From NCBI RefSeq assembly GCF_014197105.1, contig NZ_JACIEV010000006.1:186001-250000 (forward strand): 64,000 bases of DNA, in the 5' to 3' direction. The notes beneath the pieces were generated by a model, which was given only the letters and a program-made list of their open reading frames with translations, was not told where the DNA came from and searched no databases. The DNA is from Sphingomonas jinjuensis (GTDB lineage Bacteria > Pseudomonadota > Alphaproteobacteria > Sphingomonadales > Sphingomonadaceae). How positions within the stretch are numbered: position 1 is the first letter of the stretch; each line of letters starts with the position of its first letter. The translations under genes were made by a program, and so were the position numbers. Shown in pieces: positions 33,477-41,753 of this stretch.

Positions 33477-34136
33477 ATGACCCAGCCTGTCTCGCGTGTC
33501 GACCACGACCAGGATGACGACGACATCGACACGTCGCCGCCGGTCGAGCACGTCGCGCTCAGCGATCCCGAGTTCAAGACCCAGCTCGCACAGGTGATTC
33601 CGCACCTGCGTGCGTTCGGTCGCTCGTTGTCGGGCAGCCGAGACCTCGCGGACGATCTGGTGCAGGAAACGCTGCTCAAGGCATGGGCCGCGCGGCAGCG
33701 TTTCCAGGCCGGCACCAACATGCGTGCCTGGACCTTCATCATCCTGCGTAATCTGTACCTTAGCCAGATGCGCCGCGCCCGGTTCAAGGGCGAGTGGGAC
33801 GATTTGGTCGCCGATCGCATCCTGGCGGCACCGGCGAGCCAGGACCGTCACGTCGAGCTCGGCGACATGCAGCGGGCGTTGATGCATTTGCCGCAGCCGC
33901 AGCGCGAGGCGCTGATTTTGGTCGGTGCGGGCGGCTTTGCCTATGAAGAGGCGGCCGAGATCTGCCAGGTCGCGGTGGGTACGATAAAGAGTCGCGTCGC
34001 GCGTGGCCGCGTCGCGCTCGAGGCAATCCTGAGCGAAGGCTCGCTGCCGTCGCGCCGCAGTCATGAGACCGATACGAGCAAGACCGCGCTCGACACGATC
34101 ATGGGTGAGGTCGACGAGCTCAGCCGGGGGCGGTGA
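33477..34136 (+). CDS. ecfG: EcfG-family general stress sigma factor
   Basis: The 219-residue sigma factor of the ECF15 group has region 2 (HLRAFGRSLSGSRDLADDLVQETLLKAW) and region 4 (LPQPQREALILVGAGGFAYEEAAEI...VGTIKSRVARGR). It directs RNA polymerase to GGAAC-N16/17-CGTT promoters and is held by NepR. The start is uncertain: ATG 33477 is preferred, and ATG 33399 would add 26 residues with little conservation. It is the third gene of the phyR strand. Confidence 0.93.
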   Translation: MTQPVSRVDHDQDDDDIDTSPPVEHVALSDPEFKTQLAQVIPHLRAFGRSLSGSRDLADDLVQETLLKAWAARQRFQAGTNMRAWTFIILRNLYLSQMRRARFKGEWDDLVADRILAAPASQDRHVELGDMQRALMHLPQPQREALILVGAGGFAYEEAAEICQVAVGTIKSRVARGRVALEAILSEGSLPSRRSHETDTSKTALDTIMGEVDELSRGR

Positions 34137-34162
34137 GGGTTTCGCAGGTCGATTCAGCTTAG

Positions 34163-34268
34163 TGCGTCATCCCGGACTCGATCCGGGATTCATTTGGCCG
34201 CTTGGCGGCTCTCTACATAATCAGTCGTTTAGGGCGACATGGATCCCGGCTCAAGGCCGGGACGACGC
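34163..34268. repeat. Inverted repeat of CGTCATCCCGGC family
   Basis: Arms 34163-34191 and 34240-34267 lie in the gap between the convergent ends of ecfG and the 55-residue gene. They show the same GTCATCCCGG/CCGGGA words as the copies at 20050 and 26030. Confidence 0.8.
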
Positions 34269-34312
34269 GGTATTTTGGTGAGGCGAGCTCGCTCTATCGG
34301 CTGCGTCGGCGA

Positions 34313-34480
34313 TTAATGCTTTGCGTCCAGCCTTTGCAGCATCAGCATCATATCGGCGGATAGCGCCGGCGCACCGAAGGCGTTGCGCAGCGTCTTGCCG
34401 ATGCCGTCGGTCGCGCGCGGGGCGCGGACGATATAGTCGTGCTGCTTGGGGGCAGTAGACATGGTGGCGACGTTGCTCAT
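34313..34480 (-). CDS. Small conserved-looking hypothetical protein, 55 residues
   Basis: The frame reads MSNVATMSTAPKQHDYIVRAP and continues ATDGIGKTLRNAFGAPALSADMMLMLQRLDAKH. Third codon positions are strongly G/C, as in real genes here. A second in-frame ATG at 34462 would give 49 residues. It has no signal peptide or membrane segment, and a C-terminal amphipathic helix rich in Met and Leu. The gene is divergent from glnE, 62 bases apart. I know no function. Confidence 0.6.
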   Translation of the reverse strand: MSNVATMSTAPKQHDYIVRAPRATDGIGKTLRNAFGAPALSADMMLMLQRLDAKH

Positions 34481-34542
34481 GCGGTATAGAACGGCCGGGG
34501 GGCGCCGATGTTTCGCTTGACATTTTGTTTTTGTCGCTGCGC

Positions 34543-37218
34543 GTGACCAATCCGGGACAGAAGATCACCGATGCGCTGCGCAGGGCCGAAGCGCATTCGC
34601 CCTTTCTCGCGATGCAGCTGGGGCGCGACCCGGGGTTGCGCGAACGTTTGCAGGGGGGCGACATCGCTCTCGATGTCGAGACGCTGGCGCTGGACGAACC
34701 GGTTTCGCGGCGGTTGCGGTGGCAGCGGCGGACGCTGGCGACCGCGGTGGCGATCGGGGATCTGGCGGGGGTGCTCGACCTGACCGAGGTCACGGCGGCG
34801 CTGACGCGCTTCGCAGACCATGCGCTCGATCTCGCGATCCGCACCGCGATCCAGGAGCGGACCCCCGAAGCCGAATCGCGCGGCTTCGCGGCGATTGCGC
34901 TCGGCAAGCAGGGCTCCGCGGAGCTGAACTACTCGTCGGATATCGACCCGATCCTGATCTTCGATCCGGCGACGCTGCCGCATCGTCCGCGCGAGGATCC
35001 GCAGGAGGCGGCGGTGCGGATCGGCAAGCGGGTCGTCGAGCTGCTGCAGGCGCGCGATGCCGACGGCTATGTGCTGCGCGTCGACCTGCGGCTGCGGCCC
35101 TCGCCCGAGATGACACCGATCGCGCTGCCGGTCGATGCGGCGATCGGCTATTATGAATCGCAGGCGCTGCCGTGGGAGCGCGCCGCCTTCATCCGCGCGC
35201 GTGCGGCGGCGGGGGACATGGCGCTGGGGCGGCGGTTCCTGGATGCGATCCGCCCCTTCGTGTGGCGGCGCGGGCTCGACTATGGCGCGATCGCCGAGAT
35301 CCGCGAAGTGTCGCGGCGCATCCGCAATCACTATGCATCGGGGCAGGCGCTGGCGGCAGGCTTCGACCTGAAGCGCGGGCGCGGCGGGATCCGCGAGGTC
35401 GAGTTCTTCGCGCAGGTCCATCAGCTGATCCATGGCGGGCGCGATCCAACGCTGCGCGCGCCGGCGACGCGTGACGCGCTGGCACGGCTGGCCGAGGCGG
35501 GGATGATCGACGCCGGCGAGGCCCGCGACCTGGCGGACGCCTATACGCTGTTGCGGACGATCGAGCATCGGGTCCAGATGGTCGACGATCGCCAGACCCA
35601 TACGCTGCCGACCGGCGCCGCGCTCGACAATGTCGCGCGGCTCCATGGGCTAGACGATGGTGCCGCGCTGCTGGCGTTGCTCGACGAGCCGGTGCGGCGG
35701 GTCGGTGCGATCTACGATCGGCTCGACGACGGCGCCACCGACGGCCTACCGCGCGACGAGGCGGCGCTGGTCGAGGCGCTGGCTGCGGCGGGGATCGACG
35801 AGGCCGCGCAAACCGCCACGCGGATCGCCGAGTGGCGGACGGGTCGCTATCCCGCGCTGCGTAGCAGTGCCGCGCGCGACGCGCTGGAGGCGGTGTTGCC
35901 GACGCTCGTCACCGCGCTGGCGGCGGCACCCGACCAGGCGGCGGCGACGATGCGGCTGGACCGATTGCTGGAGAAATTGCCGAGCGCGATCAATGCGCTG
36001 CGCCTGCTGCAGGCGCGCGAGGGACTGGCCGAGCAGCTCGTCGCGATCCTGGCGCATGCGCCGCCGCTGGCGGACGAGCTGGCGCGGCGGCCGGCGCTGC
36101 TCGACGGACTGGTCGACGCCAGCGCCTTCGCACCCGTAGGCAGCGTTGCCGAGCTGGTCGCGGCGATGCAGGGCGGCGATGCGGGCGATTACCAGGCGCG
36201 GCTCGACCATGTCCGCCGCGTCGTGGGAGAAAAGCGGTTCGCGCTGGGGACGCAGATCGTCGTGGGTGCCGCCGATCCGCTCGACGTATCGGCGGGCTAT
36301 GCGCGCGTCGCCGAAGCGGCGATCGAGACGCTGGCGGCGGCGACGATCGAGGAGTTCGCGCGCAGCCACGGCGCGGTGCCGGGCAGCGAGTTCATCGTCC
36401 TGGCGCTGGGCCGGATGGGCGGTGCGGCGTTGACGCATGCGTCGGACCTCGACCTGATCTATCTGTTCACCGGCGATTTTTCTGCCGAGTCCGACGGCGC
36501 CAAGCCGCTCGGCGCGACGCTGTATTACAATCGGCTGGCGCAGCGGCTGACGGCGGCGCTGTCGGTGCCGACCGCGGCGGGGCCGCTCTATCCCATCGAC
36601 ACGCGGCTGCGGCCGTCGGGGACGCAGGGGCCGCTGGTCGTCAGCGTCGACTCCTTCGCCCGCTATCAGCGCGAGGAGGCGTGGACGTGGGAGCATATGG
36701 CGCTGACCCGGGCGCGGCCGGTGTTCGGATCGGCAGCGGCGCGAACTGCGACGCAAGCGGTGATCGACGCGGTGCTCGGCGGCGAGCGGCCGGCGCGCGA
36801 CGTGGCGGCGGAGGCGGTGGCGATGCGTGCCGAGATGGCGCGGCACAAGCCGCCGGCGGGGCCGCTCGACGCCAAGCTGGCGCCCGGCGGGCTGGTCGAC
36901 CTGGAATTCGCCGTCCATGTCGTCCAGCTGACGAACCGGGCCGGCTTCGACCCCCATCTGGATAAGGCGATCGCCGCGCTGGCGGAGCAGGGGCTGATGT
37001 CGCCGGCGATGCCGGCGGCGCTCGACTTTCTCACCCGGCTGCTCGTCGCCAGTCGCCTGCTGGCACCCGATGCCGCCGAGCCCGACGCTGCGACCTGCGC
37101 GCTGATCGCACGCGCCGTGGGGGCGGAAGGCTGGCCGGCGGTGGTTGAAAGCCTGGCGACGACGCGTCAGGAGGTGGCGCGGGCCTGGGCCCTGGCGACG
37201 GGAGCGAGCGATGGATGA
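34543..37218 (+). CDS. glnE: Glutamine synthetase adenylyltransferase/deadenylase
   Basis: This bifunctional enzyme adds AMP to and removes it from glutamine synthetase. The 891-residue length is slightly short for the family. Both nucleotidyltransferase sites are intact: GSAELNYSSDIDPILIF near 126 and GGAALTHASDLDLIYLF near 627, each followed by a helical domain. The start is unclear, as no ATG fits; GTG 34543 is chosen, TTG 34525 or 34531 being alternatives. The stop overlaps the start of the peroxiredoxin gene. Confidence 0.93.
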   Translation: MTNPGQKITDALRRAEAHSPFLAMQLGRDPGLRERLQGGDIALDVETLALDEPVSRRLRWQRRTLATAVAIGDLAGVLDLTEVTAALTRFADHALDLAIRTAIQERTPEAESRGFAAIALGKQGSAELNYSSDIDPILIFDPATLPHRPREDPQEAAVRIGKRVVELLQARDADGYVLRVDLRLRPSPEMTPIALPVDAAIGYYESQALPWERAAFIRARAAAGDMALGRRFLDAIRPFVWRRGLDYGAIAEIREVSRRIRNHYASGQALAAGFDLKRGRGGIREVEFFAQVHQLIHGGRDPTLRAPATRDALARLAEAGMIDAGEARDLADAYTLLRTIEHRVQMVDDRQTHTLPTGAALDNVARLHGLDDGAALLALLDEPVRRVGAIYDRLDDGATDGLPRDEAALVEALAAAGIDEAAQTATRIAEWRTGRYPALRSSAARDALEAVLPTLVTALAAAPDQAAATMRLDRLLEKLPSAINALRLLQAREGLAEQLVAILAHAPPLADELARRPALLDGLVDASAFAPVGSVAELVAAMQGGDAGDYQARLDHVRRVVGEKRFALGTQIVVGAADPLDVSAGYARVAEAAIETLAAATIEEFARSHGAVPGSEFIVLALGRMGGAALTHASDLDLIYLFTGDFSAESDGAKPLGATLYYNRLAQRLTAALSVPTAAGPLYPIDTRLRPSGTQGPLVVSVDSFARYQREEAWTWEHMALTRARPVFGSAAARTATQAVIDAVLGGERPARDVAAEAVAMRAEMARHKPPAGPLDAKLAPGGLVDLEFAVHVVQLTNRAGFDPHLDKAIAALAEQGLMSPAMPAALDFLTRLLVASRLLAPDAAEPDAATCALIARAVGAEGWPAVVESLATTRQEVARAWALATGASDG

Positions 37219-37666
37219 AGGTACGGCGATGCCGGCGGTGACGGTGACGGGCGTCGAGGGCACGCCGCTGCGGCTGACCGATCTGCCGCTGCCGGCGGCG
37301 ATCTATTTCTATCCCAAGGACGATACCTCGGGCTGCACCCGCGAGGCGCAGGACTTTACCGCGCTGGGCGATGCCTTCGCGGCGCTGGGGTGCAGCGTGC
37401 TCGGCATCTCGAAGGATTCGCCCGCTAGCCACGCCAAGTTCGCGGCCAAGCACGCGCTCGGCGTGACGCTGGCGAGCGACGGGAGCGGCGCGGCGTGCGA
37501 CGCCTTTGGCGTGTGGGGCGAAAAGTCGATGTACGGCCGAACATATATGGGGATCGAGCGCGCGACCTTCCTGTTCGACGCCGAGGGCAAGCTGGCCAGG
37601 GCCTGGCGCAAGGTGCGCGTGCCTGGCCACGCGGAGGCGGTGCTGGAAGCGGCAAAGGGGTTGTGA
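37211..37666 (+). CDS. bcp: Thioredoxin-dependent peroxiredoxin, Bcp/PrxQ type
   Basis: The 151-residue peroxidase has the motif YPKDDTSGCTREAQDF with peroxidatic Cys42. The resolving Cys normally four residues further on is Ala here, so it works either as a 1-Cys enzyme or with another Cys (positions near 61 or 96). ATG 37211 overlaps the glnE stop (8 bases), which implies coupling. Confidence 0.92.
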   Translation: MDEGTAMPAVTVTGVEGTPLRLTDLPLPAAIYFYPKDDTSGCTREAQDFTALGDAFAALGCSVLGISKDSPASHAKFAAKHALGVTLASDGSGAACDAFGVWGEKSMYGRTYMGIERATFLFDAEGKLARAWRKVRVPGHAEAVLEAAKGL

Positions 37667-37677
37667 GGGAGTGTCGC

Positions 37678-37814
37678 TATTCCTCCCCCGGAGGGGGAGG
37701 GGGACCGCGGCGCAGCCGGGGTGGAGGGGTATTCTCCTCGATCGACACTGCTGGTGGCGAGTACCCCTCCACCAGCCTGCGGCTGGTCCCCCTCTCCCTC
37801 CGGGGGAGGATTTG
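37678..37814. repeat. Inverted repeat of CCTCCCCC-GGGGGAGG type, ends in a ribosome site
   Basis: Arms 37680-37733 and 37761-37812 pair as reverse complements (CTCCCCCGGAGGGGGAGG and CCCTCTCCCTCCGGGGG types). The right arm ends GGGGGAGGATTTG immediately before the ATG of the DUF455 gene, so the GGAGG of the repeat is the likely ribosome site for that gene. Confidence 0.8.
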
Positions 37815-38609
37815 ATGACGTCCATCGCTGCCGCGTGCCGTGACATCCTGCTGACCAGCGATCCGGCGGCCAAGGTGACGCTGGCCCGCGCCACCGCGCG
37901 CGCGTGGCGGCGCGGCGAGCTGGCCCATCGTTTCGACGTCGCGATGCCCGACGAGCCGGCGCGTCCGGCAGAGCCCGAACTACTTGCGCCCAGCCGGATG
38001 CCGAAGCGCGGGCGGGGCGGGTCGGCGAAGGGGCGGCTGGCGCTGCTCCATGCGCTGGCGCACATCGAATTTTCGGCGATCGACCTCGCCTTCGATGCGG
38101 CGGGGCGGTTCGGGGCGCAATTCCCCAGGGCGTTCAGCGACGACTGGATCTCGGTCGGCGCGGACGAGGCGATGCACTTCGCGGTGCTCGACCGGCGGCT
38201 GCGCGGACTCGGCAGCCGCTATGGCGCGCTGCCCGCGCATGCCGGATTGTGGGAGGCGGCAGCGGCAACGTCGCACGATGCCGCGGCGCGGCTGGCGGTA
38301 GTGCCGATGGTGCTGGAAGCGCGCGGGCTCGACGTGACGCCCGACACGGTGGCGCGGATCGAGGCAGCGGGCGATCATGCCTCGGCGGGCATCCTCCGGC
38401 GCATCTACACCGACGAGATTCGCCACGTCGGGTTCGGCTCCGCCTGGTTCGGCTATCTGTGCGCAAACGGCGGATTCGCGCCGGCCGCGCATTGGCAAAT
38501 GCTGGTCACGCAGCATTTTCGGGGGCTCATTAAGCCACCGTTCAACGACTCGGCGCGGGCGAAAGCCGGTTTGACGCGCGAATTCTACGCACCTCTTGCG
38601 GTGAACTGA
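37815..38609 (+). CDS. DUF455 ferritin-like protein
   Basis: The 264-residue cytosolic helical protein has the ferritin-like di-iron pattern: HALAHIEFSAIDLAFD, ADEAMHFAVL and TDEIRHVGFG provide the Glu and ExxH groups. The family is conserved in Proteobacteria and is of unknown role, possibly an oxygenase related to tRNA-modifying MiaE. ATG 37815 is placed right after a repeat-derived GGAGG. Confidence 0.85.
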   Translation: MTSIAAACRDILLTSDPAAKVTLARATARAWRRGELAHRFDVAMPDEPARPAEPELLAPSRMPKRGRGGSAKGRLALLHALAHIEFSAIDLAFDAAGRFGAQFPRAFSDDWISVGADEAMHFAVLDRRLRGLGSRYGALPAHAGLWEAAAATSHDAAARLAVVPMVLEARGLDVTPDTVARIEAAGDHASAGILRRIYTDEIRHVGFGSAWFGYLCANGGFAPAAHWQMLVTQHFRGLIKPPFNDSARAKAGLTREFYAPLAVN

Positions 38610-38723
38610 CAACGTCGGCCACACAATCGGCGTCAGGGTTGCGGTGGGGCTGCTGCCAAGACGACATGTGGAACGCCGCGGGATCCAGCCATGGATTCCA
38701 GCGGAAATGACAATTGGGGTCCG

Positions 38724-39449
38724 ATGCCGCTTTTCGTCCAGTCCGTCGCCGCTGCCCTAGTGCGCGTACGTAATGTCCTTGCCGCCGCCAGCATCGCCGC
38801 GATGGCGTTGACCGCGGTTCCGGCCACTGCCGAGGGCGCAGCCGCCGCCGGCGCATCGGGAGGCCCGCTGGTCCCCGCCGCCAGCGTCGCCGCCGCCGCC
38901 GACCTGAAGGCCGACGCCCAGTTCCGCACGCTCTTCCAGACGTGGAAGAAGCTCGACATGCGACCGACCGGCGCGATCGCGATCCCCTCGGTGCAGCCGG
39001 TCGAGCATCTCCAGTTCACCAGCAACTTCGGCATCCGCTCGGACCCGTTTCGCGGCACCGCCGCGATGCATGCGGGCGTCGACATCCCCGGCCCGACCGG
39101 CACCCCGATCTACGCGACCGCCGACGGCATGGTCAGCCACGCCGACCGCCAGGGCGGTTATGGCAACATGGTCGAGATCAACCACGGCAAGGGCATCGCG
39201 ACCCGTTACGGCCACCTGTCAAAGATCCTGGTCGCCGATGGCCAGCAGGTGAAGCGCGGCCAGCTGATTGCGCTGATGGGTTCGACCGGTCGCTCGACCG
39301 GCCCGCACCTCCATTATGAGGTCCGCATGGACGGTCATGCGGTGAACCCGGTGCCGTTCCTGACCTCGGCGGACTATCTGCTGGCGGCGCAGGATCGGGC
39401 GGTCACCGCGATCCCGGTTGCGACCGACGGGCCGTCCGCGCTGGATTGA
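38724..39449 (+). CDS. M23-family peptidoglycan endopeptidase
   Basis: The 241-residue protein has an N-terminal hydrophobic signal (NVLAAASIAAMALTAVPATA) and a C-terminal LytM domain. The zinc motifs are HAGVD (His, Asp) and GPHLHYEV (HxH), and the core GYGNMVEINHGKGIATRYGHLSK is typical. It hydrolyses or helps to hydrolyse peptide cross-links in the periplasm. ATG 38724 is preferred; an earlier ATG at 38691 would derive from a fragment of the GGGATCCA repeat. Confidence 0.9.
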   Translation: MPLFVQSVAAALVRVRNVLAAASIAAMALTAVPATAEGAAAAGASGGPLVPAASVAAAADLKADAQFRTLFQTWKKLDMRPTGAIAIPSVQPVEHLQFTSNFGIRSDPFRGTAAMHAGVDIPGPTGTPIYATADGMVSHADRQGGYGNMVEINHGKGIATRYGHLSKILVADGQQVKRGQLIALMGSTGRSTGPHLHYEVRMDGHAVNPVPFLTSADYLLAAQDRAVTAIPVATDGPSALD

Positions 39450-39527
39450 TCCGGGGCGGCGTCGTTTCCGCGACGGCGGAAACTTATCATCGCTGACATG
39501 GCGCCTTTCATCGAGAGGTCAGCCAGC

Positions 39528-39664
39528 ATGGATCCCCGCCTGCGCGGGGATGACGGGTTGTGGAACGGGGTGTCCCGACCAATTAGCCGTCCTGCTGAAC
39601 TTGGTTCAGCATCTTACGCGGCTCTTTCCGCCAGAGAGACCCCGAAACGGGTTCAGGATGACGA
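39528..39664. repeat. Two repeat units in the M23-erpA gap
   Basis: A GGATCCCCGCCTGCGCGGGGATGAC hairpin unit (39529-39556) is followed by a GCTGAACTTGGTTCAGCAT unit with its partner GTTCAGGATGACG (39589-39664). The gap 39450-39712 holds no visible gene apart from these. Confidence 0.7.
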
Positions 39665-39712
39665 AGCCCTGCTGTTGTTGCCCTTCCCGTCCAGCACTCC
39701 TATCTCGCCACC

Positions 39713-40039
39713 ATGACCGATATCGCTCTCAGCCCCTCCGCCGCCCAGCGTGTCGCGTCGATCGCGGCGAAGCAGAACCGGCCGGCGATCCTGCGGCTGT
39801 CGGTTGATGGCGGTGGCTGTTCGGGGTTCCAATACAAGTTCGGTTTCGCCGACGAGCCGCTGAGCGACGATGCGATCGCCGAGACCGACGGCGTGCAGCT
39901 GGTGGTCGACAGCGTCAGCCTCGATCTCGTCCGCGGCTGCATGGTCGACTATGTCGAATCGCTCGGCGGTGCGGCGTTCCGGGTCGAGAACCCCAACGCA
40001 GCCTCGGGCTGCGGATGCGGGACCAGCTTCGCGATTTGA
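39713..40039 (+). CDS. erpA: HesB/IscA-type iron-sulfur carrier, ErpA-like
   Basis: The 108-residue A-type carrier holds three conserved cysteines: Cys36 in GGGCSGF, and Cys100 and Cys102 in SGCGCG. A-type carriers hand [4Fe-4S] or [2Fe-2S] clusters to apo-proteins. The sequence cannot separate ErpA from IscA or SufA with certainty. A further Cys76 is in RGCMVD. It lies 37 bases before xth on the same strand. Confidence 0.9.
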   Translation: MTDIALSPSAAQRVASIAAKQNRPAILRLSVDGGGCSGFQYKFGFADEPLSDDAIAETDGVQLVVDSVSLDLVRGCMVDYVESLGGAAFRVENPNAASGCGCGTSFAI

Positions 40040-40076
40040 ATTGCGGCGCCCGGCGCGTGAGCGCACAAGCGCGGGC

Positions 40077-40847
40077 GTGAAGATCGTCACCTACAACGTC
40101 AACGGCATCAAGGCTCGGCTGCCCCGGCTGATCGAGTATCTGTCGGAAGATGCGCCCGATATCGTCTGCCTCCAGGAATTGAAGGCGAGCGACGAGACGT
40201 TCCCGATCGCGGACGTCGAGGCCGCCGGCTACGGCGCGGTGTGGCATGGCCAGAAGAGCTGGAACGGTGTCGCGGTGCTCGCCAAGGGCAGGCAGCCGGT
40301 CGAGCGCCAGCGTGGGCTGGCGGGGGAGCCGGATGACGAGCACAGCCGCTATCTGGAGTGCGATGTCGACGGGTTGGTGGTCGCGTCGATCTATCTGCCC
40401 AACGGCAATCCGCGGCCCGGCCCCAAGTTCGATTACAAGCTGCGCTGGATCGATCGGCTGGCGGCGCGCGCGCGCGACTTGCTCGCGGAAGAAGTGCCGG
40501 CGGTGTTGGCGGGCGATTACAACGTCATCCCCAACGATGACGACACCTATTCCGTCCGGGCGATGGCCGAGGACGCGCTGATGCAGCCGGAGAGCCGTGG
40601 TGGCTATCGCGCGCTGGTGGCGCAGGGCTGGGCCGATTCGCTGCGCTGGCGCTTTCCCACGGGCGGGGTGTGGACCTTCTGGGATTATCAGGCCGGAGCG
40701 TGGCAGCGCGATCACGGCTTTCGCATCGATCATCTGCTGTTGAGCCCGCAGGCCGCCGACCGGCTGACCGATGCCGGCGTCGACAAGGCCTATCGCGGGC
40801 GCGAGAAGGCGAGCGACCACGCGCCGACCTGGGTGACATTGCGATGA
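40077..40847 (+). CDS. xthA: Exodeoxyribonuclease III
   Basis: The 256-residue EEP-fold nuclease works in base excision repair at abasic sites. The motifs are in place: TYNVNGIKARL, LQELKASDETF with the metal-binding Glu, LPNGNP, GDYNVIP and the end KASDHAPTW with the catalytic His. The start is GTG 40077, giving VKIVTYNVNG. Its stop overlaps the start of the next gene (ATGA). Confidence 0.95.
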   Translation: MKIVTYNVNGIKARLPRLIEYLSEDAPDIVCLQELKASDETFPIADVEAAGYGAVWHGQKSWNGVAVLAKGRQPVERQRGLAGEPDDEHSRYLECDVDGLVVASIYLPNGNPRPGPKFDYKLRWIDRLAARARDLLAEEVPAVLAGDYNVIPNDDDTYSVRAMAEDALMQPESRGGYRALVAQGWADSLRWRFPTGGVWTFWDYQAGAWQRDHGFRIDHLLLSPQAADRLTDAGVDKAYRGREKASDHAPTWVTLR

Positions 40848-41638
40848 TCCGCTGGGCGGCGCTGGCGCTGGTCGCGCTGCCGGCTGCTGCGGCGGCGCAG
40901 GAGGACGGCCCACGCTTTTGCCCGACGCGGCCGAGCCTGGGTGGGTCGAGCTGCACGACCGAGCCGGGCCGCGTCCACGTCGAGATGTCGCTGATCGACT
41001 GGCAGCGCGAGGATCATGGCGATGGCCGCGACGACCGGATCCTGACCGCCGACCTGCTGACCCGCTTCGGCGTCGGCAGCAAGACCGAGGTGCAGGTCGG
41101 CTTCGACGCATTCGGCCATGATCGGGAGCGCAATGCGTCGGGTTCGATCGACCGGCTCGACGATGTCGGCGACGTGACGATCGCGGTCCGCCAGCATTTG
41201 GCGGGCGAGGAGGGCAAGGCGTTTTCCGCCGGCATCCAGCCGTTCGTAACGATCGCGGTCGGCAAGGCGCCGGTGGGAGCGGGCGACTGGGGCGCGGGGA
41301 TGATCGTGCCGGTCCAGTACGACCTCACCAAGAAGCTGGCGGTGCAGTTCACCGCGGAGGGCGACGCCGCGGTGAACGAGGCGGGACAGGGCCGCCACCT
41401 GGCCTACAGCGGTATCGGCGGACTGCGCTACAAGCTGACCGACATGGTCAACCTCGTCGCCGAGCTGGAGCTGGAGCGCGACGACGATCCGATGGGGCAT
41501 GAAACCCATGCGCTGGCGGCATGGTCGGTGGCGTGGCGGCCGACCAAGCGGTTCCAGCTCGATGCGCAGGCGATCGCGGGGCTTAACCGACAGTCGCCCA
41601 ATTTCCGGCTGGTGGCGGGCGGCGCGGCGCTGTTCTAA
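40844..41638 (+). CDS. Putative outer-membrane beta-barrel protein
   Basis: The 264-residue protein has a signal peptide (ALALVALPAAAAAQ) and then alternating beta strands ending in GLNRQSPNFRLVAGGAALF, a terminal Phe as in outer-membrane proteins. It resembles transporters of the MetA-type phenol-degradation family. It overlaps the xth stop, so the two are co-translated, though a functional link is not apparent. Confidence 0.7.
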   Translation: MIRWAALALVALPAAAAAQEDGPRFCPTRPSLGGSSCTTEPGRVHVEMSLIDWQREDHGDGRDDRILTADLLTRFGVGSKTEVQVGFDAFGHDRERNASGSIDRLDDVGDVTIAVRQHLAGEEGKAFSAGIQPFVTIAVGKAPVGAGDWGAGMIVPVQYDLTKKLAVQFTAEGDAAVNEAGQGRHLAYSGIGGLRYKLTDMVNLVAELELERDDDPMGHETHALAAWSVAWRPTKRFQLDAQAIAGLNRQSPNFRLVAGGAALF

Positions 41639-41653
41639 TCGGCATAACCGCCC

Positions 41654-41737
41654 AAGATGCCGAAACAAGTTCAGCATGACGGCATGAGAGTGGCGAGCGT
41701 CCCAATAGCCCGTCATGCCGAACTCGTTTCGGCATCT
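41654..41737. repeat. Inverted repeat with GCATGACG arms
   Basis: Units at 41654-41682 (GATGCCGAAACAAGTTCAGC...) and 41710-41737 face each other. They lie between the convergent ends of the barrel gene and the acyltransferase-like gene. Confidence 0.75.
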
Positions 41738-41753
41738 CAGGCTCAACGCAGAG

